From: Pseudomonadota bacterium
Lineage (GTDB): Bacteria; Pseudomonadota; Gammaproteobacteria; Xanthomonadales; Rhodanobacteraceae
Reading direction: 5' to 3'
Length of the DNA stretch: 6,253 nucleotides
Assembly (NCBI GenBank): GCA_018241165.1
Contig: JAFEEK010000447.1
Location: forward strand, 1-6,253
The stretch's first letter is position 1, and every line of letters begins with the position of its first letter. Both the position numbers and the translations under genes were made by a program. Below, piece after piece: positions 1 through 6,253 of the stretch. A model generated the notes under the pieces. It did no database searches. It was not told where the DNA came from and saw only the letters and a program-made list of their open reading frames with translations.

Positions 1-387
1 GTGGATTTCGATCTGGAATTCGGCAAGGACGATCTGGGCGTGGCGCATTTGCGCGTGCGCGCGCAGGCGTCGCTGCCCTTGACTTGTCAGCGCACGCTGG
101 AAGTTTTCCGGCTGCCGGTGCATGTGGATACCCGGCTCGGATTGATCGCGCAGGAGGCCGACGAGGCCGCTTTGCCCGGTGGATACGAGCCGCTACTGAC
201 GGTCGATGGCAACCTGCATCTGGCCGACGTGGTCGAAGACGAATTGATCCTGGCCTTGCCGGTGGTGCCGGTAAAGCCGGGGATGGAACACGAAGCGCCG
301 GCGTTTTCCGGCGCCGCGCGGGACGAAACGGAAGTGTCGAAAAATCCGTTCGCCGCGCTGAAGAACCTCAAACACAAGAAAACCTGA
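1..387 (+). CDS. yceD: YceD/DUF177 family protein, 5' truncated by window edge
   Basis: This is the C-terminal part of a YceD (DUF177) protein, a family encoded next to rpmF and linked in bacteria and plants to 23S rRNA accumulation or ribosome assembly. The visible 128 codons align with about residue 45 to the end of the roughly 173-residue E. coli protein as I recall it, so about 45 N-terminal residues lie outside the window. The GTG at base 1 is therefore probably an internal valine codon. Recognisable parts are LTCQR at residues 27-31, the acidic core VVEDELILALPVVP at 77-90, which is the family hallmark, and the basic NPFAALKNLKHKK tail. The second cysteine of the CQRC motif in E. coli is threonine here (CQRT). 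The stop lies 16 bases before rpmF, so the two are very likely co-transcribed. Family assignment is firm; the molecular role is established knowledge and only general. Confidence 0.9.
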   Translation: MDFDLEFGKDDLGVAHLRVRAQASLPLTCQRTLEVFRLPVHVDTRLGLIAQEADEAALPGGYEPLLTVDGNLHLADVVEDELILALPVVPVKPGMEHEAPAFSGAARDETEVSKNPFAALKNLKHKKT

Positions 388-403
388 TCTGGAGTAATGC
401 GTC

Positions 404-598
404 ATGGCCGTTGCCAAGAGCCGTAAATCCCCGTCCCGCCGTGGCATGCGCCGCGCCCACGACGCGCTGAGCGCCAAGCAGCTCGGTACCGACCCCACAT
501 CGGGCGAGGTGCATGTGCGCCACAACATCACCAAGGACGGCTACTACCGTGGCCGCAAGGTGATTGCGGACAAGAAATCGGTGAAAGACGAGGATTGA
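404..598 (+). CDS. rpmF: 50S ribosomal protein L32
   Basis: Encodes 64 residues of the large-subunit protein L32. Signature segments are [17 protein letters not shown] at the N-terminus, AHDAL at about 18-22, and the conserved [15 protein letters not shown] near residues 40-54. The tail KKSVKDED is a few residues longer than the 57-residue E. coli protein, as in Xanthomonadales L32. There are no cysteines, so it is the zinc-free form usual in gammaproteobacteria. The ATG at 404 is preceded by GGAG (391-394) with a 9-base spacer; another ATG at 397 is out of frame. It sits 16 bases after yceD and 34 bases before the inferred fabH start, consistent with one operon. Confidence 0.97.
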   Translation: MAVAKSRKSPSRRGMRRAHDALSAKQLGTDPTSGEVHVRHNITKDGYYRGRKVIADKKSVKDED

Positions 599-620
599 TT
601 CCTCGCCCCCATCCGCTGTC

Positions 621-626
621 AGGGGA
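621..626 (+). promoter_or_regulatory. Shine-Dalgarno of fabH that supports a CTG start
   Basis: AGGGGA lies six bases upstream of the CTG at 633. It is the only purine-rich, SD-like element in the rpmF-fabH gap, and its spacing fits CTG 633. It lies much too far upstream of GTG 681 to serve that codon. Confidence 0.65.
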
Positions 627-632
627 ACCGCT

Positions 633-1604
633 CTGATCTACTCACGCATCGCCGCTACCGGCAGTTTCCTGCCGGAGAAGGTGCTCACCAACGCCGATCT
701 CGAGAAACTCGTCGACACATCCGACGAGTGGATTGCATCGCGCACCGGCATCCGCCAGCGCCACATTGCGGCCGAAGGCCAGACCACCTGCGATCTGGCT
801 GAAGGCGCGGCGCGCGCAGCATTGAAGGCTGCGGGCGTCGATGCGAGCGAGGTCGAACTGCTGATCGTCGGCACGACCACGCCGGACCTGATCTTTCCCT
901 CCACCGCGTGCCTGTTGCAGCATCGCATCGGCGCGAACGGCTGTGCCGCGTTCGACGTCAATGCCGCCTGCTCGGGTTTTGTCTACGCGCTTTCCGTCGC
1001 CGACAAGTTCATCCGCTCCGGCACGGTCAAGACCGCGCTGGTGGTCGGCGCGGAAACGCTGTCGCGCATGCTCGACTGGTCCGATCGTTCGACCTGCGTG
1101 CTGTTCGGCGATGGCGCGGGCGCGGTAGTCCTGAAGGCAGCCGACGAGCCGGGCATCCTGTCCACGCACATCCACGCCGACGGCGGTTACAAGGAATTGC
1201 TGTGGAACCCGGTCGGCGTCTCCGTCGGCTTCAAGCCCGGCGAGCACAACGCCGGCGTAAAAGTCCTGATGGCCGGCAGCGAAGTGTTCAAGGTTGCGGT
1301 GAAGACCCTCGATCGCGTGGTCGATGAAACCCTTGCCGCGAATGGCCTGGACAAGCACGACATCGACTGGCTGATTCCGCACCAGGCCAACCTGCGCATC
1401 ATCCAGGCCACGGCCAAGCGCCTGGACATGCCGATGGATCGCGTCATCGTCACCGTCGACAAGCACGGCAATACCTCGTCCGGATCGGTGCCGCTCGCAC
1501 TCGATTACGCCGTGCGTACCGGCAAGGTGCAGCGCGGCCAGCTCGTGCTGCTGGAAGCCTTCGGCGGCGGCTTCACCTGGGGCTCGGCGCTGCTGCGCTA
1601 CTGA
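633..1604 (+). CDS. fabH: 3-oxoacyl-ACP synthase III (KAS III), CTG start
   Basis: FabH starts fatty-acid chains in the cytoplasm by condensing acetyl-CoA (or another primer) with malonyl-ACP. From CTG 633 the protein has 323 residues (317 in E. coli). The thiolase-fold catalytic triad is present: Cys113 in NAACSGF, His250 in PHQANLRI, and Asn280 in HGNTSSGS. The C-terminal [13 protein letters not shown] is typical. The start is inferred. Family members begin with a strand like [16 protein letters not shown], which is encoded here just upstream of GTG 681. Between the in-frame TGA at 582 and GTG 681 there is no ATG, GTG or TTG. CTG 633 gives the family N-terminus and has AGGGGA six bases upstream. 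Starting at GTG 681 would delete the first beta strand. In E. coli plsX separates rpmF and fabH; here it is absent. Function is very secure, the exact start less so. Confidence 0.95.
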   Translation: MIYSRIAATGSFLPEKVLTNADLEKLVDTSDEWIASRTGIRQRHIAAEGQTTCDLAEGAARAALKAAGVDASEVELLIVGTTTPDLIFPSTACLLQHRIGANGCAAFDVNAACSGFVYALSVADKFIRSGTVKTALVVGAETLSRMLDWSDRSTCVLFGDGAGAVVLKAADEPGILSTHIHADGGYKELLWNPVGVSVGFKPGEHNAGVKVLMAGSEVFKVAVKTLDRVVDETLAANGLDKHDIDWLIPHQANLRIIQATAKRLDMPMDRVIVTVDKHGNTSSGSVPLALDYAVRTGKVQRGQLVLLEAFGGGFTWGSALLRY

Positions 1605-1638
1605 TCCCGTTTCCCACTCACGACTCTCGCTGACGCAT

Positions 1639-2580
1639 ATGCAGGCAGCCAATCTCGCTTTTGTCTTTCCCGGCCAGGGATCGCAGTCGCTCGGCATGCT
1701 CGCCGAACTCGGCAGCGAATACGCCGTGGTCAAATCCACCTTCGACGAGGCTTCCGCAGGCGCGGGCATCGACTTGTGGAAGCTTTCGCAGGAAGGCCCG
1801 GAAGAAGCGCTCAACAGCACGCAAAACACGCAACCGGCCTTGCTCGCCGCAGACGTTGCCGTGTGGCGCGTGTGGGTGGAGCGCGGCGGCGTCATGCCCG
1901 TGGTTCTGGCCGGACACAGCCTCGGCGAGTACGCCGCGCTGGTCTGCGCGGGCGTGCTCGGCCTGCACGACGCCGCCCACCTTGTCGCCGAACGCGGAAA
2001 TCTGATGCAGGCGGCAGTGCCGCCAGGCGTCGGCGCGATGGCGGCGATCCTCGGCGGCGACGATGCGCAGATCGCCAATGTCTGCATCGAGGTCGCGAAC
2101 GGCGAAGTCGTCGCGCCGGTCAATTACAACGCACCGGGCCAACTTGTCATCGCCGGCAACGCCGCGGCCGTGGATCGCGCGATCGCGCGCCTGGCCGAGC
2201 TTGGCGTGCGCAAGGCGGTGAAACTTGCGGTCAGCGTGCCCTCGCATTGCGCGCTGATGCGCGACGCCGCGGACGCGCTCGCGAAAAAGTTCGACGCCAT
2301 CTCATGGTCGACGCCGAAAGTTCCGGTAATTCAGAATGTTGACGCGAAATCCTTCGACACAGTCGAGGATATCCGCGGTGCGCTGGCACGCCAGCTCTAT
2401 TCGCCGGTGCGTTGGACCGAATCCGTGCAGCAGCTTGCCACGCGTGGCGTCACCCGCGTCGCCGAATGCGGCCCCGGCAAGGTGCTGACCGGATTGCTCA
2501 AACGCATCGAGCGTACTCTCGATGGCCGTGCGATTGGTACGCCGGGCGACATGACGCAAGCTCTCGGAGAGTGGCAATGA
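1639..2580 (+). CDS. fabD: Malonyl-CoA:ACP transacylase
   Basis: FabD moves the malonyl group from malonyl-CoA to the phosphopantetheine arm of AcpP, supplying the extender for FabH and FabF. The protein has 313 residues, close to the usual 309. The expected active-site elements are all visible: Gln13 in FPGQGSQ, nucleophile Ser94 in GHSLGEYAAL, substrate-binding Arg119 in AERGNLMQ, His203 in SVPSHCALM, and the late ECGPGKVLTGLLKRI segment. The ATG at 1639 gives the family N-terminus. It lies 34 bases after fabH, but the bases before it are pyrimidine-rich and show no convincing Shine-Dalgarno sequence. The gene ends in ATGA, sharing four bases with fabG, so the two are probably translationally coupled. 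Confidence 0.98.
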   Translation: MQAANLAFVFPGQGSQSLGMLAELGSEYAVVKSTFDEASAGAGIDLWKLSQEGPEEALNSTQNTQPALLAADVAVWRVWVERGGVMPVVLAGHSLGEYAALVCAGVLGLHDAAHLVAERGNLMQAAVPPGVGAMAAILGGDDAQIANVCIEVANGEVVAPVNYNAPGQLVIAGNAAAVDRAIARLAELGVRKAVKLAVSVPSHCALMRDAADALAKKFDAISWSTPKVPVIQNVDAKSFDTVEDIRGALARQLYSPVRWTESVQQLATRGVTRVAECGPGKVLTGLLKRIERTLDGRAIGTPGDMTQALGEWQ

Positions 2581-3320
2581 CAAAACGTCTTGAAGGCGAA
2601 ATCGCCCTCGTCACCGGCGCCAGCCGCGGTATCGGCGCGGCGATTGCCGACACGTTGGCCGCGAACGGCGCGAAGGTGATCGGCACGGCCACCAGCGAAG
2701 CCGGTGCGCAGGCGATAGGCGAACGGTTGGCCGCGCACGGCGGCGCCGGGCGCGTGTTGAACGTCACCGATGGTGCATCTGTCGAGGCGCTGACCGATGG
2801 CATCGCCAAAGAGTTCGGCCCCGTCACGATTCTTGTCAACAACGCCGGCATCACGCGCGATCAGTTGCTGATGCGCATGAAGGACGAAGACTGGAACGCG
2901 ATCCTCGATACGAACCTGTCATCGGTTTATCGCACCTCGAAAGCGGTGATGCGCGGCATGATGAAGGCGCGCCGTGGCCGCATCATCTCGATCGCGTCGG
3001 TCGTCGGCGTGACCGGCAATCCGGGACAGGCGAACTATGCGGCGGCGAAGGCCGGCATCATTGCGTTTTCCAAATCGCTGGCGCGCGAGATCGGTTCGCG
3101 CGGGATCACGGTCAATGTGGTCGCGCCCGGGTTCATCGACACCGACATGACGCGCGCGCTGACCGACGACCAACGCGCCGCGTTGCTGCCTAATATCGCC
3201 TTGGGCAAGCTTGGTGCGGCGCAGGACATCGCCGATGCGGTGTTGTTCCTGGCATCACCGTCCGCAAACTACATCACCGGCGAGACGCTGCATGTAAATG
3301 GCGGGATGTACATGCCTTAG
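2577..3320 (+). CDS. fabG: 3-oxoacyl-ACP reductase
   Basis: FabG is the NADPH-dependent reductase that turns beta-ketoacyl-ACP into (R)-3-hydroxyacyl-ACP in each elongation round. The 247-residue classical short-chain dehydrogenase shows the cofactor glycine motif TGASRGIG (13-20), NNAG at 88-91, Asn113, Ser141, and Tyr154-x3-Lys158 in NYAAAKAG. It ends with the FabG hallmark YITGETLHVNGGMYMP. The start is the ATG of the ATGA overlap with fabD, with GGAGAG (2566-2571) five bases upstream. The reading frame stays open further back inside fabD, but that extension has no homology to the family. All catalytic residues are intact, and position between fabD and acpP supports the housekeeping FabG rather than another SDR. 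Confidence 0.98.
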   Translation: MTKRLEGEIALVTGASRGIGAAIADTLAANGAKVIGTATSEAGAQAIGERLAAHGGAGRVLNVTDGASVEALTDGIAKEFGPVTILVNNAGITRDQLLMRMKDEDWNAILDTNLSSVYRTSKAVMRGMMKARRGRIISIASVVGVTGNPGQANYAAAKAGIIAFSKSLAREIGSRGITVNVVAPGFIDTDMTRALTDDQRAALLPNIALGKLGAAQDIADAVLFLASPSANYITGETLHVNGGMYMP

Positions 3321-3326
3321 GTTCGT

Positions 3327-3340
3327 CAAACGCCCGTTTG
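3327..3340. repeat. Perfect inverted repeat after fabG
   Basis: CAAACGCCCGTTTG has 6-base arms around a 2-base centre and starts six bases after the fabG stop. In RNA it could form a short 5-bp hairpin with a GCCC loop. No T-tract follows, so it is not a good terminator. It ends at the edge of the -35 region proposed for acpP, so it could also be an operator. No known regulator site is recognised. Confidence 0.45.
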
Positions 3341-3370
3341 CTGGCGCCGGGCCGGGTGTTCCACTACAAT
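3341..3370 (+). promoter_or_regulatory. Candidate sigma-70-type promoter for acpP
   Basis: TACAAT at 3365-3370 differs from the -10 consensus by one base. With an 18-base spacer the -35 would be CTGGCG (3341-3346), which matches only three of six consensus positions. The predicted transcript would begin near 3377, about 40 bases before the acpP ATG. A separate acpP promoter is known in E. coli; its presence here is inferred from the -10 and the 96-base gap in an otherwise compact operon. Confidence 0.5.
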
Positions 3371-3378
3371 CCGCGCGC

Positions 3379-3392
3379 TCCGAGTTCTCGGA
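3379..3392. repeat. Perfect inverted repeat in the acpP leader
   Basis: TCCGAGTTCTCGGA has 6-base arms around TT. It lies at the predicted 5' end of the acpP transcript and about ten bases before the ribosome-binding site. It could fold into a 5-bp hairpin with a GUUC loop that protects the 5' end, or it could be a binding site for a dimeric regulator. Sequence alone does not decide between these. Confidence 0.45.
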
Positions 3393-3416
3393 ATCCACAT
3401 TGGTGAGGGTTAGCAC

Positions 3417-3656
3417 ATGAGCAGCATCGAAGATCGCGTCAAGAAGATCGTTGTCGAACAACTGGGCGTCAAGGAAGATGAAGTCACGCCGAACGCTTCG
3501 TTCGTCGACGACCTGGGCGCGGACTCGCTCGACACGGTCGAGCTGGTGATGGCGCTGGAAGAAGAGTTCGAGTGCGAGATTCCGGACGAGGAAGCCGAGA
3601 AGATCACCACCGTGCAGCAGGCGGTCGATTACATCAAGGCCCACGTCAAGGCCTGA
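3417..3656 (+). CDS. acpP: Acyl carrier protein
   Basis: AcpP carries growing acyl chains on a 4'-phosphopantetheine arm and delivers them to the Fab enzymes and to membrane lipid and lipid A synthesis. The 79-residue acidic protein starts [18 protein letters not shown], as in the family. The modified serine is Ser37 in [18 protein letters not shown], followed by the helix III/IV region [19 protein letters not shown]. The length matches the E. coli protein within one residue. The ATG at 3417 has GGTGAGGG (3402-3409) seven bases upstream. It has its own candidate promoter before it and a strong terminator after it, so a short, abundant monocistronic message is likely besides read-through from fabG. 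Confidence 0.98.
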   Translation: MSSIEDRVKKIVVEQLGVKEDEVTPNASFVDDLGADSLDTVELVMALEEEFECEIPDEEAEKITTVQQAVDYIKAHVKA

Positions 3657-3678
3657 TTTCGCCGCAAGGTTTTCCCCG

Positions 3679-3710
3679 AACTGCGCCCGTGTGGCGCAGT
3701 TTGCTTTTGT
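3679..3710 (+). terminator. Rho-independent terminator after acpP
   Basis: A perfect 9-bp stem pairs AACTGCGCC (3679-3687) with GGCGCAGTT (3693-3701) around a CGTGT loop. It is followed by TGCTTTTGT on the + strand. It begins 22 bases after the acpP stop. The T-tract is interrupted, so termination is probably partial, leaving some read-through into fabF. Confidence 0.8.
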
Positions 3711-3733
3711 AAAAAGTGCGGTCAGGATGGCCG

Positions 3734-3759
3734 CTTCCCGATTCTCGCGATCGGGGAAG
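3734..3759 (+). other. Hairpin upstream of fabF
   Basis: CTTCCCGAT (3734-3742) pairs with ATCGGGGAAG (3750-3759) to give nine base pairs with one bulged G and a 7-base loop. No T-tract follows, so it is not a terminator. It lies about 20 bases before the fabF start and just ahead of the AAAGG that could act as its ribosome-binding site. It may be leader structure or a degenerate REP-like repeat; nothing in the window repeats it. Confidence 0.4.
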
Positions 3760-3780
3760 GTCGCAAAGGTAAAACATCCC

Positions 3781-5019
3781 ATGTCCAAGCGTCGTGTCGT
3801 AGTCACAGGTCTCGGCATCATCAGTCCCGTCGGCAACGACGTCGCCACGGCATGGAAAAACATCCTTGCCGGACACAGCGGCATCGGCCCGGTCACGCAT
3901 TTCGATGCGACCAACTTTCCGACCAAGATCGCCGGCGAAGTCCGCGATTTCGATGCGGCGCAATTCGTTGCGGCCAAAGACGTCAAGAAGATGGATCCGT
4001 TCATCCACTACGGCGTCGCCGCGTCGCTCGAAGCGTTGAAGGATGCCGGCATGCATCCGCACGAGCACGACGAAGAGCGCATCGGCTGCGCGGTCGGCGC
4101 CGGCATCGGCGGCATCCACACCATCGAGCGCACCAGCATCGCTTACCACGAGGGCGGCCAGCGCAAGATCTCGCCGTTCTTCGTGCCGGCGTCCATCATC
4201 AACATGGCTTCGGGCAACCTGTCGATCATGCTGGGCCTGAAGGGCCCGAACATCGCCTGTGTCACCGCCTGCACCACGGCCACGCACAACCTGGGCCTGG
4301 CCATGCGCATGATCCAGTACGGCGACGCCGACGTAATGGTCGCCGGCGGTGCGGAATACGCCACCACCGGAGTTGCGATGGGCGGATTCTGCTCGGCGCG
4401 CGCCATGTCCACGCGCAACGATGATCCAACCCGTGCCAGCCGCCCGTGGGACAAGGATCGCGACGGTTTCGTGCTGTCCGACGGTGCCGGCGTGCTGGTG
4501 CTGGAAGAATACGAACACGCCAAGCGCCGCGGCGCGCGCATGTATTGCGAGCTCGCCGGTTTCGGCATGAGCGCAGACGCCTACCACATCACCTCGCCGA
4601 GCGAGAACGGCGAGGGCGCGGCGCGTTGCATGAGCGCCGCCTTGAAGGACGCCGGCCTCAACCCGGACCAGATCCAGTACGTCAACGCGCACGGCACGTC
4701 CACGCCGGCCGGCGACGCGGCCGAGGCACAAGCGGTCAAAACCTGTTTCGGCGCAGCCGCGACGTCCGTCATGGTGTCCTCGACCAAGTCCATGACCGGG
4801 CATCTGCTCGGCGCGGCGGGTGGCGTGGAAGCCATCTTCTCGGTACTTGCGATCCGCGACAATGTCGCGCCGCCGACGATCAACCTCGACAACCCCGGCG
4901 AGGGCTGCGACCTGGATTTCGTGCCGCACACTGCGCGCCAGACCCGCATCGATGCCGCGTTGTCGAATTCGTTCGGCTTCGGCGGCACCAACGGCACGCT
5001 CGTCTTTCGTCGCATTTGA
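3781..5019 (+). CDS. fabF: 3-oxoacyl-ACP synthase II (KAS II)
   Basis: FabF elongates acyl-ACP with malonyl-ACP by decarboxylative Claisen condensation. The 412-residue protein (413 in E. coli) starts [19 protein letters not shown], as expected. The KAS active site is complete: Cys164 in [12 protein letters not shown], His304 in NAHGTST, Lys336 in STKSMTG, and His341 in GHLLGAAGG. The C-terminal [14 protein letters not shown] is typical. The pattern after the nucleophile (TTATHN) resembles FabF rather than FabB. The frame is open upstream to GTG 3691 and ATG 3727. Those starts would add a basic tail unknown in the family, and GTG 3691 lies in the terminator loop, so ATG 3781 is chosen. The ribosome-binding site is modest (AAAGG at 3765-3769, 11-base spacing). 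Its stop overlaps the start of the next gene. Confidence 0.97.
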   Translation: MSKRRVVVTGLGIISPVGNDVATAWKNILAGHSGIGPVTHFDATNFPTKIAGEVRDFDAAQFVAAKDVKKMDPFIHYGVAASLEALKDAGMHPHEHDEERIGCAVGAGIGGIHTIERTSIAYHEGGQRKISPFFVPASIINMASGNLSIMLGLKGPNIACVTACTTATHNLGLAMRMIQYGDADVMVAGGAEYATTGVAMGGFCSARAMSTRNDDPTRASRPWDKDRDGFVLSDGAGVLVLEEYEHAKRRGARMYCELAGFGMSADAYHITSPSENGEGAARCMSAALKDAGLNPDQIQYVNAHGTSTPAGDAAEAQAVKTCFGAAATSVMVSSTKSMTGHLLGAAGGVEAIFSVLAIRDNVAPPTINLDNPGEGCDLDFVPHTARQTRIDAALSNSFGFGGTNGTLVFRRI

Positions 5020-6253
5020 GCGAACTTCGACGCACGCTGCCCGGCGCGCGCGATCTGCTCGCGCTCGCCGCCGCGAATCCGCGGCGCTACCCGTGCTTGC
5101 TCGAAAGCGTCGCGTCCGGCACGCAGTCGCGCTACGACATCCTGTTTGCGTTTCCAGAAGATTCGATCGCACTTGGCGCGGACGGTCGCGTGCGCGATGG
5201 CGCGGGCGCCGACCGTGGCCCGGATTTTCTCGACGCACTCGATCGCGCATGGCATGACGCTCGCGCAGGCGACGCAAGCGATTTGCCCTTCGCCGGCGGC
5301 TGGGCGCTGTTCCTGGGCTATGAACTCGCCGCGCAAATCGAACCCGGCCTGCGCCTGCCGCCCGCGCCGGATGCGCGAATCCCGGTCGCGCTGGCGCTGC
5401 GTTGTCCCGCCGCGATAATTGTCGATCGCTTTGCGCAAACGACGCATCTCGTCGTCGAAGCTGAATACGCGGACTTGCTGGAGCCACTCGCGCGCGATCT
5501 GGAATCGACGCCGGAATTTGCGCCGGTGTCTCTGGCAATCGCCGATTTCGATGAAGACGATCCGCAACGATTCCTGGATGGCGTGGCACGCATCCACGAA
5601 CACTTGCGCCGTGGCGACACGTTCCAGATCAACCTGTCGCGCGAGTGGCGCGCGCATTTCGCGCACGCGCCGCGTCCGGCCGATGTCTATGCCAGCCTGC
5701 GCAGCGCGAATCCCGCGCCATTCGCAGGCCTGCTGCAATACGACGACTGGGCAATCGCGAGTTCCTCGCCCGAACGACTCATCCGAGTGCACGATGGCAT
5801 CGCGCAGACGCGCCCGATCGCAGGCACGCGGCCACGCCTGCCCGGCGAGGACGACGCGGCGCGCGTGCGCGAACTTGTCGCGCATCCCAAGGAACGCGCC
5901 GAGCACGTCATGCTGATCGACCTCGAGCGCAACGACCTGGGCCGCGTCTGCGTGCCCGGCTCGGTCGAGGTAGACGAATTGATGACGGTGGAAAGCTATG
6001 CGCATGTGCACCACATCGTGTCCAACGTGCGCGGGCGCCTGCGTGCGGATGCGACGCAGGGCGACGCGATCCGTGCGGTGTTTCCCGGCGGCACGATCAC
6101 GGGCTGCCCGAAAGTGCGCGCCATGCAGATCATTTCGGAACTCGAAGGCGTCGGGCGTGGCGCCTACACGGGCGCACTCGGATTCCTGGATCGCAACGGC
6201 AACATGGACCTGAACATCCTGATCCGCACATTGACGTTAAGCGATGGAATTGC
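5016..6253 (+). CDS. pabB: Aminodeoxychorismate synthase component I-like protein (TrpE/PabB family), 3' truncated
   Basis: A chorismate-binding enzyme of the TrpE/PabB family, open to the window end with 412 complete codons; the last 40-60 or so residues are missing. As PabB it would work with the glutaminase PabA to make 4-amino-4-deoxychorismate for folate synthesis. Visible motifs are LLES (28-31), [10 protein letters not shown] (94-103), GDTFQINLS (around 203-208), PIAGT (Ala269), LERNDLGRV (303-311), [22 protein letters not shown] (356-366), and [11 protein letters not shown] near the edge. The TTG at 5016 overlaps the fabF stop as TTGA and gives a family-like N-terminus; no other good start or Shine-Dalgarno sequence is seen nearby. 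PabB usually has PIKGT where this has PIAGT, which along with LLES is more TrpE-like. Genomic position after fabF, where E. coli has pabC, favours PabB. A C-terminal PabC fusion cannot be excluded because the gene is cut. Confidence 0.82.
   Translation, partial: MSELRRTLPGARDLLALAAANPRRYPCLLESVASGTQSRYDILFAFPEDSIALGADGRVRDGAGADRGPDFLDALDRAWHDARAGDASDLPFAGGWALFLGYELAAQIEPGLRLPPAPDARIPVALALRCPAAIIVDRFAQTTHLVVEAEYADLLEPLARDLESTPEFAPVSLAIADFDEDDPQRFLDGVARIHEHLRRGDTFQINLSREWRAHFAHAPRPADVYASLRSANPAPFAGLLQYDDWAIASSSPERLIRVHDGIAQTRPIAGTRPRLPGEDDAARVRELVAHPKERAEHVMLIDLERNDLGRVCVPGSVEVDELMTVESYAHVHHIVSNVRGRLRADATQGDAIRAVFPGGTITGCPKVRAMQIISELEGVGRGAYTGALGFLDRNGNMDLNILIRTLTLSDGI

Noticed and set aside
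681..683. GTG 681 as the fabH start
   Set aside because: It would remove the conserved first strand and has no suitably spaced Shine-Dalgarno sequence; CTG 633 fits both.
642..2123. 493-codon minus-strand frame opposite fabH and fabD
   Set aside because: Lies opposite two well-conserved genes and shows no recognisable domain; a coding shadow.
2412..2576. 55-codon upstream extension of the fabG frame
   Set aside because: Falls entirely inside fabD, adds a non-homologous segment, and the ATG at 2577 has a good GGAGAG and the expected N-terminus.
3710..3775. Possible -10 elements for a fabF promoter (TAAAAA at 3710, TAAAAC at 3770)
   Set aside because: Neither has an acceptable -35 at 16-18 bases, and the second would leave almost no leader; too weak to list as a promoter.
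3691..3780. Upstream starts for fabF (GTG 3691, ATG 3727)
   Set aside because: GTG 3691 sits in the terminator loop; both add a basic tail not known in FabF, and [10 protein letters not shown] at 3781 is the family start.
3646..5589. 647-codon open frame on the minus strand across acpP's end, fabF and pabB
   Set aside because: It is antisense to genes with full active sites; its composition is Arg/Ala-rich as expected for a shadow frame in GC-rich DNA, and no family is recognisable.
4581..6014. 477-codon minus-strand frame opposite fabF and pabB
   Set aside because: Same reasoning: antisense to a gene with recognisable TrpE/PabB motifs, with no family features of its own.
1..6253. Mobile elements, CRISPR arrays, tRNA/rRNA genes or a novel defence or accessory system
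   Set aside because: The window is almost fully occupied by core metabolic genes; no long direct repeats, transposase motifs, arrays or RNA genes were seen by eye.

Overview
The window is a core fatty-acid-synthesis locus from a GC-rich gammaproteobacterium. The order is yceD (5' truncated), rpmF, fabH, fabD, fabG, acpP, fabF, and a pabB-type gene cut by the right edge, all on the + strand and tightly packed. From memory, the protein sequences and gene order fit Xanthomonadales (Lysobacterales), perhaps a Rhodanobacter/Dyella-like member. The cues are a 64-residue L32, FabH beginning around [14 protein letters not shown], and pabB rather than pabC directly after fabF. That assignment is inference and no search was run.

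Layout. Bases 1-387 hold the C-terminal part of YceD and 404-598 hold ribosomal protein L32. After only 34 bases comes fabH, which appears to start at a CTG codon (633). The plsX gene that sits between rpmF and fabH in E. coli is not here. fabD (1639-2580) and fabG (2577-3320) overlap by ATGA. A 96-base gap with a good -10 element and two perfect 6+2+6 inverted repeats precedes acpP (3417-3656). acpP is followed by a convincing Rho-independent terminator (3679-3710) and then a second hairpin before fabF (3781-5019). The fabF stop overlaps a TTG start of the pabB-type gene (5016 to beyond 6253) as TTGA.

How it works together. FabD loads malonyl groups onto the acyl carrier protein AcpP. FabH condenses acetyl-CoA with malonyl-ACP to start chains, FabF elongates them, and FabG reduces the beta-keto products. 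L32 and YceD (linked to 23S rRNA/ribosome assembly) tie the locus to growth. The last gene belongs to the chorismate-using TrpE/PabB family and probably supplies the folate pathway. The acpP promoter and terminator would let the carrier protein be made in excess over the enzymes.

No undescribed system, mobile element, CRISPR array or RNA gene is visible. The points worth a second look are local. They are the CTG start of fabH, the missing plsX, the architecture around acpP, and the TrpE-like signatures (PIAGT, LLES) in the pabB-type protein.
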